A DNA stretch of 64,000 nt from Desulfolucanica intricata (GTDB taxonomy: Bacteria > Bacillota > Desulfotomaculia > Desulfotomaculales > Desulfofarciminaceae), in contig NZ_BCWE01000006.1 of NCBI RefSeq assembly GCF_001592105.1, positions 62,001 to 126,000 on the forward strand. The letters run 5' to 3'. Below the pieces are notes generated by a model. That model was not told where the DNA came from and did no database searches. It saw nothing but the letters and a program-made list of their open reading frames with translations. A program made the position numbers and the translations under genes. How positions within the stretch are numbered: position 1 is the stretch's first letter; each line of letters starts with the position of its first letter. Positions 34,745 through 44,624 of the stretch are shown piece after piece.

Positions 34745-35497
34745 ATGAAAAGCTTTTTTTTAGCATTACAATTTATTTCCCGTATTCATATTTTTAACGT
34801 ATCTTTTGATGAGGTTGCTTTTGGGCGGGCTACCAGGTATTTCCCGCTGGTAGGATTAATTTTGGGAGGATTGACTGCGGGTATCTATTGGCTGGTAAGT
34901 TTTGTTTTTCCGTCTGAGGTCTCTGCTGCTATGACGTTACTGGCTATGGTTGTTTTAACCGGAGGTATACATTTAGATGGTTTTATGGATAGTATGGACG
35001 GGTTGTTTTGTGGGCGGGAGCAGGAGCGTAAACTGGAAATAATGCGTGACAGTCGGGTAGGTGCCTTTGGTGTAATAGGGTTGGCGGCTTTGTTTTTATT
35101 AAAATTTACTGCTATTTTGGGGTTATCCCCCACATTTTTTTTCCCCATTATTGTAATTACCCCGGTTATTAGTCGCTGGGCAATGGTTATATCAATTAAA
35201 TTCTTTCCCTATGTTAGAAAGCAGGGATTGGGTAGTCTTTATTCCCAGTATACCGGCTGGAGTGAATTTATTTTAGCAACGGTTTTTGCGGCCGGTATTT
35301 CGATAATATTAGCCGGACTGCCGGGCATATGTATTCTTATTTTTACAGGTTTAGTTACCTGTTTGATGTGTAGGAGTATCTCCAGGCAGCTGGGTGGACT
35401 TACAGGAGATATCTATGGTTCTGTAAATGAAATAATGGAAGTTTTTGTATTGCTGTTGAGTTATCCAATCTTTAAGTATATACCAACGAATCTTTGA
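34745..35497 (+). CDS. cobS: Adenosylcobinamide-GDP ribazoletransferase (cobalamin synthase)
   Basis: The 250-residue polytopic enzyme joins alpha-ribazole to adenosylcobinamide-GDP. Motifs ALQFISRIHI, RATRYFPLVGLILGG, TGGIHLDGFMDSMDGLFCGREQERKLEIMRDSRVGAFGV and a C-terminal RQLGGLTGDIYGSVNEIMEV are all typical. Six to seven membrane segments. Confidence 0.96.
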   Translation: MKSFFLALQFISRIHIFNVSFDEVAFGRATRYFPLVGLILGGLTAGIYWLVSFVFPSEVSAAMTLLAMVVLTGGIHLDGFMDSMDGLFCGREQERKLEIMRDSRVGAFGVIGLAALFLLKFTAILGLSPTFFFPIIVITPVISRWAMVISIKFFPYVRKQGLGSLYSQYTGWSEFILATVFAAGISIILAGLPGICILIFTGLVTCLMCRSISRQLGGLTGDIYGSVNEIMEVFVLLLSYPIFKYIPTNL

Positions 35498-35513
35498 AAG
35501 GGGCTGCGACTAA

Positions 35514-36614
35514 GTGAAGGCATTACAGCACATACATGGAGGGAATTTAACAGTTGCCCGGAAAAAATTTGGTTTCGAAGAAAAAGAATTTATAGATTTT
35601 AGTGCCAATATAAACCCCTTGGGGCCTTCTAGCAAGGCCATGGCCCTGATAGTTGAAAATTTATCAATGATAACTTCCTATCCTGACCCCGATTGTCAGG
35701 AGCTTAGTTTTACGTTATCTAATTATTTACATATTTCTTCGGATAATTTATTATTTGGCAATGGTGCTACTGAATTAATTTATTTATTAGTTGATATCTT
35801 TAAATATAAAAAAGCATTAGTAACAGCACCTACATTTAGTGAATACGGACTTGCTGTACTAAGCCGTGGGGGAGAGGTTGAAGAAATACCTCTAAGTGAA
35901 AACAATTGTTTTTCTTTACCGGTAGAGGAAATTATCAAACGGTTACCGGGTAGAGAAGTATTATTTTTATGTAACCCTAATAATCCCACCGGAGCATTGA
36001 CTTCTAAAAAGGATATTATTTGCATAATCGATGCTGCCCGTGAACATGACTGTATGGTTGTAATTGATGAAGCATTTATGGATTTTGTAATAAACAAAGA
36101 AGATTATTCCGTAATAAATGAGACAGAAAAACGTACAAATTTAATTGTATTATATTCCTTAACTAAATATTTTGGTATTCCGGGACTTAGATTGGGAGCT
36201 ATGGTGGCTGAAAAAGCTATTATTCAGCGAATAAAAGCGGGCAAAGATCCTTGGAGTGTTAATACCCTGGCACAAATTGCCGGAGTGGAATCTTTGCGAG
36301 ATCATGAGTATATTAGGGATACACAGAAATTAATTGTAGAAGAGCGACAATTTTTATATGAATCATTAGGGAAAATACCAGGTATCAAAGTTTACCCCGG
36401 TGCTGCTAATTATCTTTTGGTAAACGTTTCTAAAACCGGATATCCATCACACGCATTCGTTAAGCATTTAGGTGCAAGGGGTATATTAGTTCGTGACTGC
36501 GTCAGTTTTACCGGTATGGGTGATAGTTATCTCAGGTTAGCTGTAAAAAAAAGAAGTGATAATGAAAAATTAATAGATGCTTTGGAAGATTTTTTAGGAG
36601 GAAAAGTTAAATGA
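35514..36614 (+). CDS. cobD: Threonine-phosphate decarboxylase (CobD type)
   Basis: The 366-residue PLP enzyme makes aminopropanol phosphate for CbiB. It belongs to class I/II aminotransferases close to HisC, with HGGN near the start, FSANINPLGPS, NPNNPTGAL, VIDEAFMDF and the PLP lysine in SLTKYFGIPGLRLG. Start GTG 35514 after GAAAGGGG. The call as CobD rather than HisC rests on operon position and the HGGN start. Confidence 0.92.
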   Translation: MKALQHIHGGNLTVARKKFGFEEKEFIDFSANINPLGPSSKAMALIVENLSMITSYPDPDCQELSFTLSNYLHISSDNLLFGNGATELIYLLVDIFKYKKALVTAPTFSEYGLAVLSRGGEVEEIPLSENNCFSLPVEEIIKRLPGREVLFLCNPNNPTGALTSKKDIICIIDAAREHDCMVVIDEAFMDFVINKEDYSVINETEKRTNLIVLYSLTKYFGIPGLRLGAMVAEKAIIQRIKAGKDPWSVNTLAQIAGVESLRDHEYIRDTQKLIVEERQFLYESLGKIPGIKVYPGAANYLLVNVSKTGYPSHAFVKHLGARGILVRDCVSFTGMGDSYLRLAVKKRSDNEKLIDALEDFLGGKVK

Positions 36615-37246
36615 GCTGCCGAGTGTATTTAGTTAGGCATGGTGAAACAGTATGGAATGCAGAAATGCGATTTCAAGGTCATGCGGACGTAGCTTTAACG
36701 GAAACCGGTCAGAAACAAGCCTGGGCTTTAAGCAAAAGAATGTCTAAAGAAACTATACACGCTTTTTATTCCAGCGATTTAAAAAGGGCCTACGATACCG
36801 CACGGGTATTGGCTGAACCACATGGCATTGAGGTGCAAAAAATACCCAATTTAAGGGAGATAAATTTTGGATTGTGGGAAGGTCTGACTTTTAATGAGAT
36901 TATAAATAAATTTGGTCAGAAAGCTGCAAAATGGTGGGATAACCCCAGTGTAACCCGCATTCCCGGAGGAGAGACCTTGCAGGAAGTAGCCGAGAGATGT
37001 TTTCGGGCACTAAAACTAATTGTGCAGGATCATCTCGGACAACAGGTGGTTATTGTGGCTCATGGGGGGACAATTAGATCTATTATTAGCACTGTTTTGG
37101 GACTGGATTTGAATCAGTACTGGCGTTTGAGATCCGATAACGCTTCGTTAAATATCATTGACTTTCCGGACTGGAGTAAAGGTGTATTGGTATTATTCAA
37201 TGATTGTAACCATTTAGAAACAGGAACTGTTACCCCAACTTTTTAA
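36611..37246 (+). CDS. cobC: Alpha-ribazole phosphatase, histidine phosphatase family
   Basis: The 211-residue phosphatase has the phosphohistidine motif VRHGETVWN and the second His in VAHGGTIRSI. The start overlaps the cobD stop (ATGA), making it the last gene of the cobalamin operon; this context supports CobC over a general phosphoglycerate mutase-like enzyme, which sequence alone does not exclude. Confidence 0.85.
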   Translation: MSCRVYLVRHGETVWNAEMRFQGHADVALTETGQKQAWALSKRMSKETIHAFYSSDLKRAYDTARVLAEPHGIEVQKIPNLREINFGLWEGLTFNEIINKFGQKAAKWWDNPSVTRIPGGETLQEVAERCFRALKLIVQDHLGQQVVIVAHGGTIRSIISTVLGLDLNQYWRLRSDNASLNIIDFPDWSKGVLVLFNDCNHLETGTVTPTF

Positions 37247-37340
37247 TACTATTTGATAGTAAGTACCGGACTAAAAGAATGTAAAGCATCTCCGATAAAT
37301 ATATTTTAGAGATATATTTTTTAAGGAGGCTTTATTTCAG

Positions 37341-37667
37341 TTGGAGACTTTTGTACAAAAGATAATATTAATCTTTTTTACTGCTTTTGGTTTACTTACC
37401 GGTGCCTCTCTGGTTGGATCTTTGTCTGCTGTATTGGTTCGGGAACCCCCTGTTAGTGTGATGTTAAAGCTGGCTCAAGAAATAAAAATATGGGCTATCG
37501 TTGCTGCTATTGGTGGTACTTTTTCCACTTTTGAGATATTGGAATCCGGTATTTTACAGGGGGAAATTAAATCTTTAATTAAACAGCTATTGTATATTCT
37601 TAGCAGTATTACGGGCGCTCAAGTAGGTTATTACTTGATCATAAATTTAGTCGGTGGTAAAGGGTGA
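37341..37667 (+). CDS. ytrH: YtrH family sporulation membrane protein
   Basis: The 108-residue protein has three membrane segments and matches YtrH (FFTAFGLLTGASLVGSLSAVLVREPP, IWAIVAAIGGTFSTFEILESG). In Bacillus the ytrH-ytrI pair is made in the mother cell under sigma-E and is needed for efficient sporulation. The start TTG 37341 follows AAGGAGG. Its stop overlaps the next gene by 4 bp. Confidence 0.9.
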   Translation: METFVQKIILIFFTAFGLLTGASLVGSLSAVLVREPPVSVMLKLAQEIKIWAIVAAIGGTFSTFEILESGILQGEIKSLIKQLLYILSSITGAQVGYYLIINLVGGKG

Positions 37668-38152
37668 AAAACGAGTGGAAAAGATTAATAGCATTTTTTA
37701 TCTTGGGTATGTTTGTTGGTGGAGTCGGGATTAATATAAAAATAGGGAAGCACATTGATGAGTTAATTATTGTAAACCAAAACCTTCAGGAACAACTGAC
37801 CAATACTGAACAGGAATTGCAACAAATGTATGCTAATTTGGAAAACAAGCAAAGCCGGGTAGTTAGCGGTATTGAGATACATGTTATCTTTCCTGAAGTT
37901 GATATCACGAAATTCGAGAAGAGTGAGGTCAACCTGAAAATAGAACACGAAGTAAGATCATGGCTTCAGGTTATTCAAGGAGAGGAAGTAGAAAAACTAA
38001 ATTATACATTGATTCCACAAATTATTGATGAGCGTATAGTTGAGGTGGATAATAAGAAATATAAACTTAAAACTAAATTAATAGTAATATTGGAAAAAGT
38101 ACGGGTTTATCTGGAAGCTGTAGAAATAATCGAAGAAAAAACGACGGGTTAA
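37664..38152 (+). CDS. YtrI-like sporulation membrane protein
   Basis: From GTG 37664 the 162-residue protein has one N-terminal membrane segment, a short coiled coil (NQNLQEQLTNTEQELQQMYANLENK) and an extracytoplasmic-type alpha/beta domain. Sequence likeness to YtrI is loose; position directly after ytrH with a 4-bp overlap is the main support. Confidence 0.75.
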   Translation: MKNEWKRLIAFFILGMFVGGVGINIKIGKHIDELIIVNQNLQEQLTNTEQELQQMYANLENKQSRVVSGIEIHVIFPEVDITKFEKSEVNLKIEHEVRSWLQVIQGEEVEKLNYTLIPQIIDERIVEVDNKKYKLKTKLIVILEKVRVYLEAVEIIEEKTTG

Positions 38153-38170
38153 GCTTGGGTTAAGCTAAAT

Positions 38171-38199
38171 GAATGTTCTTTTATACTTTGGGCATTATA
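38171..38199 (+). promoter_or_regulatory. Sigma-G/sigma-F-like forespore promoter candidate
   Basis: GAATG (38171-38175) and CATTATA (38193-38199), 17 bp apart, fit the Bacillus sigma-G pattern GHATR and CATWHTA. The small gene at 38233 starts 34 bp later. Confidence 0.4.
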
Positions 38200-38232
38200 A
38201 CAGTGAATATCTATTAAAGGATGTGGGTAGTA

Positions 38233-38466
38233 ATGTCAAAGTATGATGAATATATCCGCAGCAGAGTACCCTGGAGTCTTGAACCGAGCTTAAAGCAAAT
38301 GACTCAAGATGTAGGTATTGATTTTGATGCCTTTATTGAGAGGATCAAAGTTAATAAAAGTGATGCTGAAATAGCTGCGGAATTCGCTGTCTCAGAAAAA
38401 GTAATTGGTCAATTAAGAGAACATTTTATGACCCATGGGATACAATCAATAGTTGGCCAGGATTAA
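38233..38466 (+). CDS. Small HTH-like protein of unknown function
   Basis: The 77-residue protein, from ATG 38233, contains a helix-turn-helix-like stretch (FIERIKVNKSDAEIAAEFAVSEKVIGQLREHF, about 35-66). This resembles a small DNA-binding protein, but there is no close family match that I know. AAAGGATGTG precedes the start. An inverted repeat (TAGGAGGG/CCCTCCTA, 38470-38490) follows the stop; it lacks a T-tract. Confidence 0.7.
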   Translation: MSKYDEYIRSRVPWSLEPSLKQMTQDVGIDFDAFIERIKVNKSDAEIAAEFAVSEKVIGQLREHFMTHGIQSIVGQD

Positions 38467-38517
38467 CATTAGGAGGGTAATTCCCTCCTATACGGTTTAC
38501 AGGTTAGAGGTGTTTAT

Positions 38518-38913
38518 ATGCGATGGTTATTGATATTTTTTATAATTATGCCTATTGTAGAGTTATACATATTAGTTTATTTAAGTAAAATAATTGGGTT
38601 CTGGTATACATTGTTTAGTGTGATATTAATTGGAATGTTAGGATTTCATCTAGCCCGTTCACAGGGCTTTTTATTGTTTAAAACAGCTCGCCGGGAGTTT
38701 GCCCTGGGAAGAGTTCCCGGAAATGAAGTGTTGGATGCGCTTATTGTTATGACAGCGGGTTTATTATTAATAACACCTGGACTGATTACAGACACTGTGG
38801 GGGTAACAATTTTGATTCCCCGGGTCAGGACCCGGCTTCGCAATATAATAAAACAGTGGCTTCTACACCAAATAAAACTTGGTACTTGGAAATTTAACAT
38901 ATGGAGATTATAA
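38518..38913 (+). CDS. fxsA: FxsA family membrane protein
   Basis: The 131-residue protein matches FxsA: N-terminal membrane segments (LIFFIIMPIVELYILVYLSKIIG), GMLGFHLARSQGFLLFKTARREFALGRVPGNEVLDALIVMTAGLLLITPGLITDTVG. In E. coli FxsA overproduction relieves F-plasmid exclusion of phage T7; its native role is unknown. Start ATG 38518 after AGAGG. Confidence 0.93.
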   Translation: MRWLLIFFIIMPIVELYILVYLSKIIGFWYTLFSVILIGMLGFHLARSQGFLLFKTARREFALGRVPGNEVLDALIVMTAGLLLITPGLITDTVGVTILIPRVRTRLRNIIKQWLLHQIKLGTWKFNIWRL

Positions 38914-38963
38914 AATAAATTTTTAAACTGGAACATTGTATACACACTATGCTATAATAATGA

Positions 38964-40451
<1,488 letters not shown>

Positions 40452-40463
40452 TGAATTTGTTAT

Positions 40464-40487
40464 AACCTCCAATAGGAGGTTTTTTTA
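40464..40487 (+). terminator. Terminator after guaB
   Basis: AACCTCC, loop, GGAGGTT (40464-40481), then TTTTTT. Confidence 0.88.
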
Positions 40488-40498
40488 TTCTGGAAATT

Positions 40499-40692
40499 AT
40501 GTTTAATTATTTTGAGATGATAATAACTATATTTTTAAGTATTATATTTTATTCCTTTTATAGAAGATTATATTCTGAAGTATGGGGTTAATGAAGAAAT
40601 AAATAACTTGAAAAATTTTGAAAAAATTTCCTTTAGTGAACAGGAAAATAATAACAATATAGGGAATAAATATAAGGAGTGATCGTAGATGT
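40499..40692 (+). pseudogene. Possible frameshifted small membrane protein gene
   Basis: ATG 40499 opens a hydrophobic peptide (MFNYFEMIITIFLSIIFYSFYRR) that stops after 28-29 codons. In the next frame a hydrophilic tail (IEDYILKYGVNEEINN ... NNNIGNKYKE) runs to a TGA at about 40682. A one-base shift near 40565 would join them into a single-pass protein of about 60 residues. There is no good ribosome site, so this is tentative. Confidence 0.25.
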
Positions 40693-40721
40693 CAGATTGT
40701 TAGAGGAAGGTGAAAGGTAAA

Positions 40722-42140
40722 GTGGAAAATAAGCTGCAATCATTGACCGATGTTTTAAAGAAAAACTTGTTCTTTTTTGAGGCGTTAACAGTTGCGGAAT
40801 TAACACAACATGTTCACAAGATAATGCTGCAGGACTATACAGTAGATTTAGTTGAAGAAAAAGTTAACCTGTGTCTAAGGCAGCATCCCTGCTTTTATAC
40901 CGGCCAAGATGGGTTATGGCGAATAAATCTTCAAGGCCTGCCGGAAAATGATAAGTTTTATGCATTCTTATTAAAAAAACAGCAGCCTATGAGCTTGAGA
41001 GATTTTGTTAAAAATAATAGTTCAAAGAAAAAGAAGTCAAAAAAAGAGTTGGTTGCTGAAGAAGTTAGTTTAATATCCGACGGGCGATTTATTCAGTGGA
41101 ATAATGGGAGTTGGAGCTTAACAGAGTGGGAGGTAGAAGCAAGTAATTACTCACTGAGACAGATCATTATTAAAGCTATGAAAATTCACCCAGGAGGGCT
41201 TTCAATTAAGCAGCTGTTTGAGATTGTGCAGGTCTGGCGTCAAACAACTCCATCAGCAGTTGAAGGGGTGTTAAAAAAATATCCTTATTTTGAACAAGTT
41301 AGTGAAAGTTTATGGTGTTATAATCCAGAAGCTCAAGTGCTGTATGAAAATTTTATGAAGAGATATCTTGGAATGGTTCAGTCACAAAAGGAGAGGTGGC
41401 ATAGGGATCGCGAACGTTGGCATAAAAAGGTAAAATTGTTAGAAAGCCAGCTGCAGGAGGTTTCTCAAGCTCAAAGAGAGGCTGCTGCTGCATTGGCCGA
41501 ACAAAGAGAAATTGTAGATCAACATGAAAAACTTGTTACTCAAATGGCAGAAAAAGATTTGCTTTTATCATTACGCAAAAAGGAGATTATTCGTTACCGG
41601 GAACATCTCAATAAATTAGATGCTAAGTCAAACAGTATCTTACATCAATGTAGATTATGGGTAAAAAGAACAGAAGAAGCAAATCTGGAAATACAAAGAT
41701 TAAAAGATCTGTTGGCTAAAAATCAAAGCAGTCAGGAATCACTTTTTGTAAAGTTACAGCAATATAAAGAAAAAGACCGAGAAAATAAACAGAAATTAGC
41801 CGATATCCAGGATAAGTACAGCACTAAGGTGGCAGAATTGCAAACCGAAATTGTGGAATTAAAGCAAAAGTTAGAAAAACAAAGAATACTTGCCCAAACT
41901 GATGAGAAACACTGGCAAGAACAAATTAATCAATTAACTAATGATTTAAAGAATGCCTATCATGCCGGTGAAGAACTTCAAAAATCTCTGCGACTGGTTA
42001 GGCAGGAATTAAAGAGAACTCAAGCCCAACATGAGGAACTGAAGAAAAAATTAGCTCATCCCTTGGTTAAATTTGTTGGTAAAATTTGTGGTATTTTTCG
42101 GGGACAAGCAAGAGAATCCGCACAAAACACAAGCCGTTAG
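40722..42140 (+). CDS. Protein with three predicted winged-helix domains and a long coiled coil
   Basis: The protein has about 472 residues; GTG 40722 (after GGAAGGTGAAAGG) or GTG 40710 may start it. Numbered from 40710, three stretches of 55-65 residues each end in a Trp-containing strand: 10-72 (...FYTGQDGLWRIN), 80-140 (...FIQWNNGSWSLTEW) and 145-206 (...YFEQVSESLWCYN). Each reads as helices followed by a beta hairpin, like the HARE-HTH/RpoE-delta type winged helix. Residues 212-460 are a continuous charged coiled coil. The layout suggests a DNA- or RNA-binding, dimerising or filament-like architectural protein. I know no named family. It faces the P-loop ATPase gene across a shared terminator. 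Confidence 0.8.
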   Translation: MENKLQSLTDVLKKNLFFFEALTVAELTQHVHKIMLQDYTVDLVEEKVNLCLRQHPCFYTGQDGLWRINLQGLPENDKFYAFLLKKQQPMSLRDFVKNNSSKKKKSKKELVAEEVSLISDGRFIQWNNGSWSLTEWEVEASNYSLRQIIIKAMKIHPGGLSIKQLFEIVQVWRQTTPSAVEGVLKKYPYFEQVSESLWCYNPEAQVLYENFMKRYLGMVQSQKERWHRDRERWHKKVKLLESQLQEVSQAQREAAAALAEQREIVDQHEKLVTQMAEKDLLLSLRKKEIIRYREHLNKLDAKSNSILHQCRLWVKRTEEANLEIQRLKDLLAKNQSSQESLFVKLQQYKEKDRENKQKLADIQDKYSTKVAELQTEIVELKQKLEKQRILAQTDEKHWQEQINQLTNDLKNAYHAGEELQKSLRLVRQELKRTQAQHEELKKKLAHPLVKFVGKICGIFRGQARESAQNTSR

Positions 42141-42150
42141 GCTTGTGTTT
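42125..42150. terminator. Bidirectional terminator overlapping a stop codon
   Basis: AAACACAAGCC (42125-42135), loop GTTA, GGCTTGTGTTT (42140-42150). The loop contains most of the stop codon of the coiled-coil gene. Confidence 0.85.
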
Positions 42151-42187
42151 TATTGTTAATTGAGAAGTTGCAGGCCCCCCTGGTTTA

Positions 42188-42919
42188 TCATACAATTAAT
42201 ATTTTATTAACTAATGGTATTAGTTTTTTTAAAAAACGGTTTGTTGCCATGTGTTTGCACATTTCCATTACAGAAGTGTTAGCTAATAAATCTTTATCAC
42301 CGGGAAGAATATAATCTACTCCAATCATATTTGTTTCAATGAACTTCGTGGCGGCGATAAGCTCTTCTTTTTGTTTATTTAAAATCACTTTAACTTTTCG
42401 TGGAGTACGAGAATGTTTGAGTAATAGTTGATTATCTTTGCCTGGCCAGTCTTCTTGAGCATCTGAGCAAATTACCATTACACGTACTAGACTTTCGGTA
42501 ATTTGAGTTTTCAGTAGTTGTAGAGGGGGCTCCATTTCAATAAATAAGATATCAAAGTATTCCTGAAATTTTTCTATAAAGGATTTAGCTATTGTAAATT
42601 TATTATCTCGGCTATCGGGAGCACTAATGCATATTTTAAGTCCGGGCATTAGGGGGAGGGTGTGTAAAAAATCTTGAGTATCGTTACCATATTTAGCCAT
42701 ATCCTGTAAATTAACCAATAATTTATTAGGAATATTAATACTTCCTTCGCCCAGTGCAAAAAAATCACAGGCTCCAAAGCGAAAAAAGTATCCTTTACCT
42801 CTGTCAGTTAGATCTAAAATACCTACCTGATAATTTCTTAGGAAAAGATTGTAAGCAATAATACTCGTTAATGTTGTCTTTCCGACTCCGGTGTTACCTA
42901 TTACGTAAAATACCTGCAC
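42188..42919 (-). CDS. P-loop ATPase of the MinD/CooC-like type
   Basis: From GTG 42917-42919, nine bases after AGAAGGGA, the protein has about 243 residues and begins MQVFYVIGNTGVGKTTLTSII. Walker A is GNTGVGKTT, without the extra Lys of true ParA/MinD. Strands VGILDLTDRGKG and FDILFIEMEPPLQLL follow the SIMIBI fold order, and KVILNKQKEE stands in place of the usual specificity motif. It may be a regulatory or maturation ATPase. A longer frame to 42976 has no ribosome site. Function unknown. Confidence 0.75.
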   Translation of the reverse strand: MQVFYVIGNTGVGKTTLTSIIAYNLFLRNYQVGILDLTDRGKGYFFRFGACDFFALGEGSINIPNKLLVNLQDMAKYGNDTQDFLHTLPLMPGLKICISAPDSRDNKFTIAKSFIEKFQEYFDILFIEMEPPLQLLKTQITESLVRVMVICSDAQEDWPGKDNQLLLKHSRTPRKVKVILNKQKEELIAATKFIETNMIGVDYILPGDKDLLANTSVMEMCKHMATNRFLKKLIPLVNKILIV

Positions 42920-43052
42920 ATATAACAATCCCTTCTGGCTCGGAATTAAAAAAAACAGTCTGGCCTTATATGACACAAACTGTTTAAAACAAAGGAAGAG
43001 TTTTCTATCTGTCCATACTAAAAAAGAAGAAGTGATAAATGTATGGTAGATA

Positions 43053-44288
43053 TTAACGTGGTTTTTCCTCTAAAATTAAGGCATGGCTAATTAGGTGATG
43101 CAGATGTACAACTTTAGCGTCAAGCTTATAGTACTTAAATATATCCGTTAGTTGGTCAAAACAATTGTGGCATGGACAGGCAACAAGTTTACATCCTGTA
43201 GCTTTAATCTGCTCGGCTTTTAATTTACCTTTGGCCATACGATAGGGATATATATCTTTTCCCATGGCAAGCAATCCGCCACCGCCACCGCAGCAGTAGT
43301 TATATTCACCATGCGGATTCATTTCTACAAATTCCATTACACTTTCCTTTAGTGCTCTCCGTAGAACATCTCCCATTCCTTGTTTACGTACCATGTTGCA
43401 AGGGTCGTGTAAAGTTATAGGCTCAGGATTTTTGGTCTTATCTACTTTTAAAAGTCCGGCATCAAACCACTCTACATATTTTTCAATGATACTTTTTACA
43501 GGATAGTCATTGTCTTTGTCCAGCCATACTTTAGGTCCCCACTTATTAGCATGTGTAGCATGGCCGCACTCGGTCAATACCAGTTCTTTTACTTTTAAAC
43601 GTTTGACTTCATCTGCGTACCGCTGGGTAATAATCCGTGATTCTTCATCATTTCCGCTAAATAATGCATAGTGTGTAGCATCCCACCAGCGGCTGCTGCA
43701 AGTCCAGTTGGCTCCGACATACCACATAATCTTAGCGATACTTTGAATATCATGTGCATAATACTTTATTTCCCGCGGGTCCCACAGGAATAGAAAATCC
43801 GCACCTTCCTTATCAATAGGAATAGTGACGCTGGAATCGCCCAGTTCTTCTTGGAGTTCTTCGGCCATCCACTCCAGGGTTTCTAAATATTCTTCATTGC
43901 TCACTTCCATTTGATTGCCGGTCTTTATTTGTGCGTCAACAACATCTTGTAAGAATCCCGGGGCTTTTAACCCAAAATTTCCGCGTACGGTTCTTACAAG
44001 TGTTAGGACTTCTACACCCATTGGACAGTCCATAGTACAGCGGCCGCATTGTGTACAGGCCCAAATAAAAGTTGAGTTAAGAACTTCTTCACGCATACCT
44101 AGGACTAACTGGCGAATAAACTTACGCGGGTCGGCATGGTCGTGTACGTCATTGTAGGGACAGCCGGCGCTGCACATACCACATGCAAGACAGTTATAAA
44201 GATCAAGACGGTTTTTGTTTGTACAAGCTTTAGATATTACCTCATCTAAAAAACTCGGATCCAGTTTTTTTGCTTGAATAGTACTCAA
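43053..44288 (-). CDS. HdrD/DsrK-like iron-sulfur oxidoreductase, stand-alone
   Basis: The 411-residue cytosolic protein has two N-terminal [4Fe-4S] motifs (CLACGMCSAGCP, CTQCGRCTMDCP) and two CCG-type cysteine-rich regions (HDPCNMVRKQG with YNYCCGGGGGLLAMG; VACPCHNCFDQLTDI). CCG domains bind the non-cubane cluster of heterodisulfide reductases. DPCNMVRKQG and CPCHNCFDQ are reminiscent of DsrK. No dsrM- or hdrE-like membrane partner is next to it. The start TTG 44286-44288 follows AAAGGAGGGG. Partner and electron donor are unknown. Confidence 0.88.
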   Translation of the reverse strand: MSTIQAKKLDPSFLDEVISKACTNKNRLDLYNCLACGMCSAGCPYNDVHDHADPRKFIRQLVLGMREEVLNSTFIWACTQCGRCTMDCPMGVEVLTLVRTVRGNFGLKAPGFLQDVVDAQIKTGNQMEVSNEEYLETLEWMAEELQEELGDSSVTIPIDKEGADFLFLWDPREIKYYAHDIQSIAKIMWYVGANWTCSSRWWDATHYALFSGNDEESRIITQRYADEVKRLKVKELVLTECGHATHANKWGPKVWLDKDNDYPVKSIIEKYVEWFDAGLLKVDKTKNPEPITLHDPCNMVRKQGMGDVLRRALKESVMEFVEMNPHGEYNYCCGGGGGLLAMGKDIYPYRMAKGKLKAEQIKATGCKLVACPCHNCFDQLTDIFKYYKLDAKVVHLHHLISHALILEEKPR

Positions 44289-44624
44289 GACAAACCCCTC
44301 CTTTATAAAACGAAATATATTTCAATTTAGTCTATTGTTTAATTGAGATATTGTCAAAAACCAAAATTTACAGTAATTATTAATTATTATTGGAATATTG
44401 TTCAATATCTTTTGATATGTGGTTATTTTGAAGATATAAAAAATTAAGGAAAGTTAGCAATTTTGAAGATGCATTATTTTTATAGAGATGTAATAAACCA
44501 AAATGTTGATTTTAATAGTAAAATTAGTTAGTATTAAAACAATGATTTATTTAGCCGGATTTTTAGAAGTAAATTTTATGTATTTAGGAATATATCACAA
44601 GCTTTGGGTGGGGTGCTTAAGTTT
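44289..44624. other. AT-rich divergent gap
   Basis: The stretch lies between the HdrD-like gene and the response regulator. It is strongly AT-rich with several possible -10 elements in both directions. I see no gene, repeat or clear operator in it. Confidence 0.5.
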
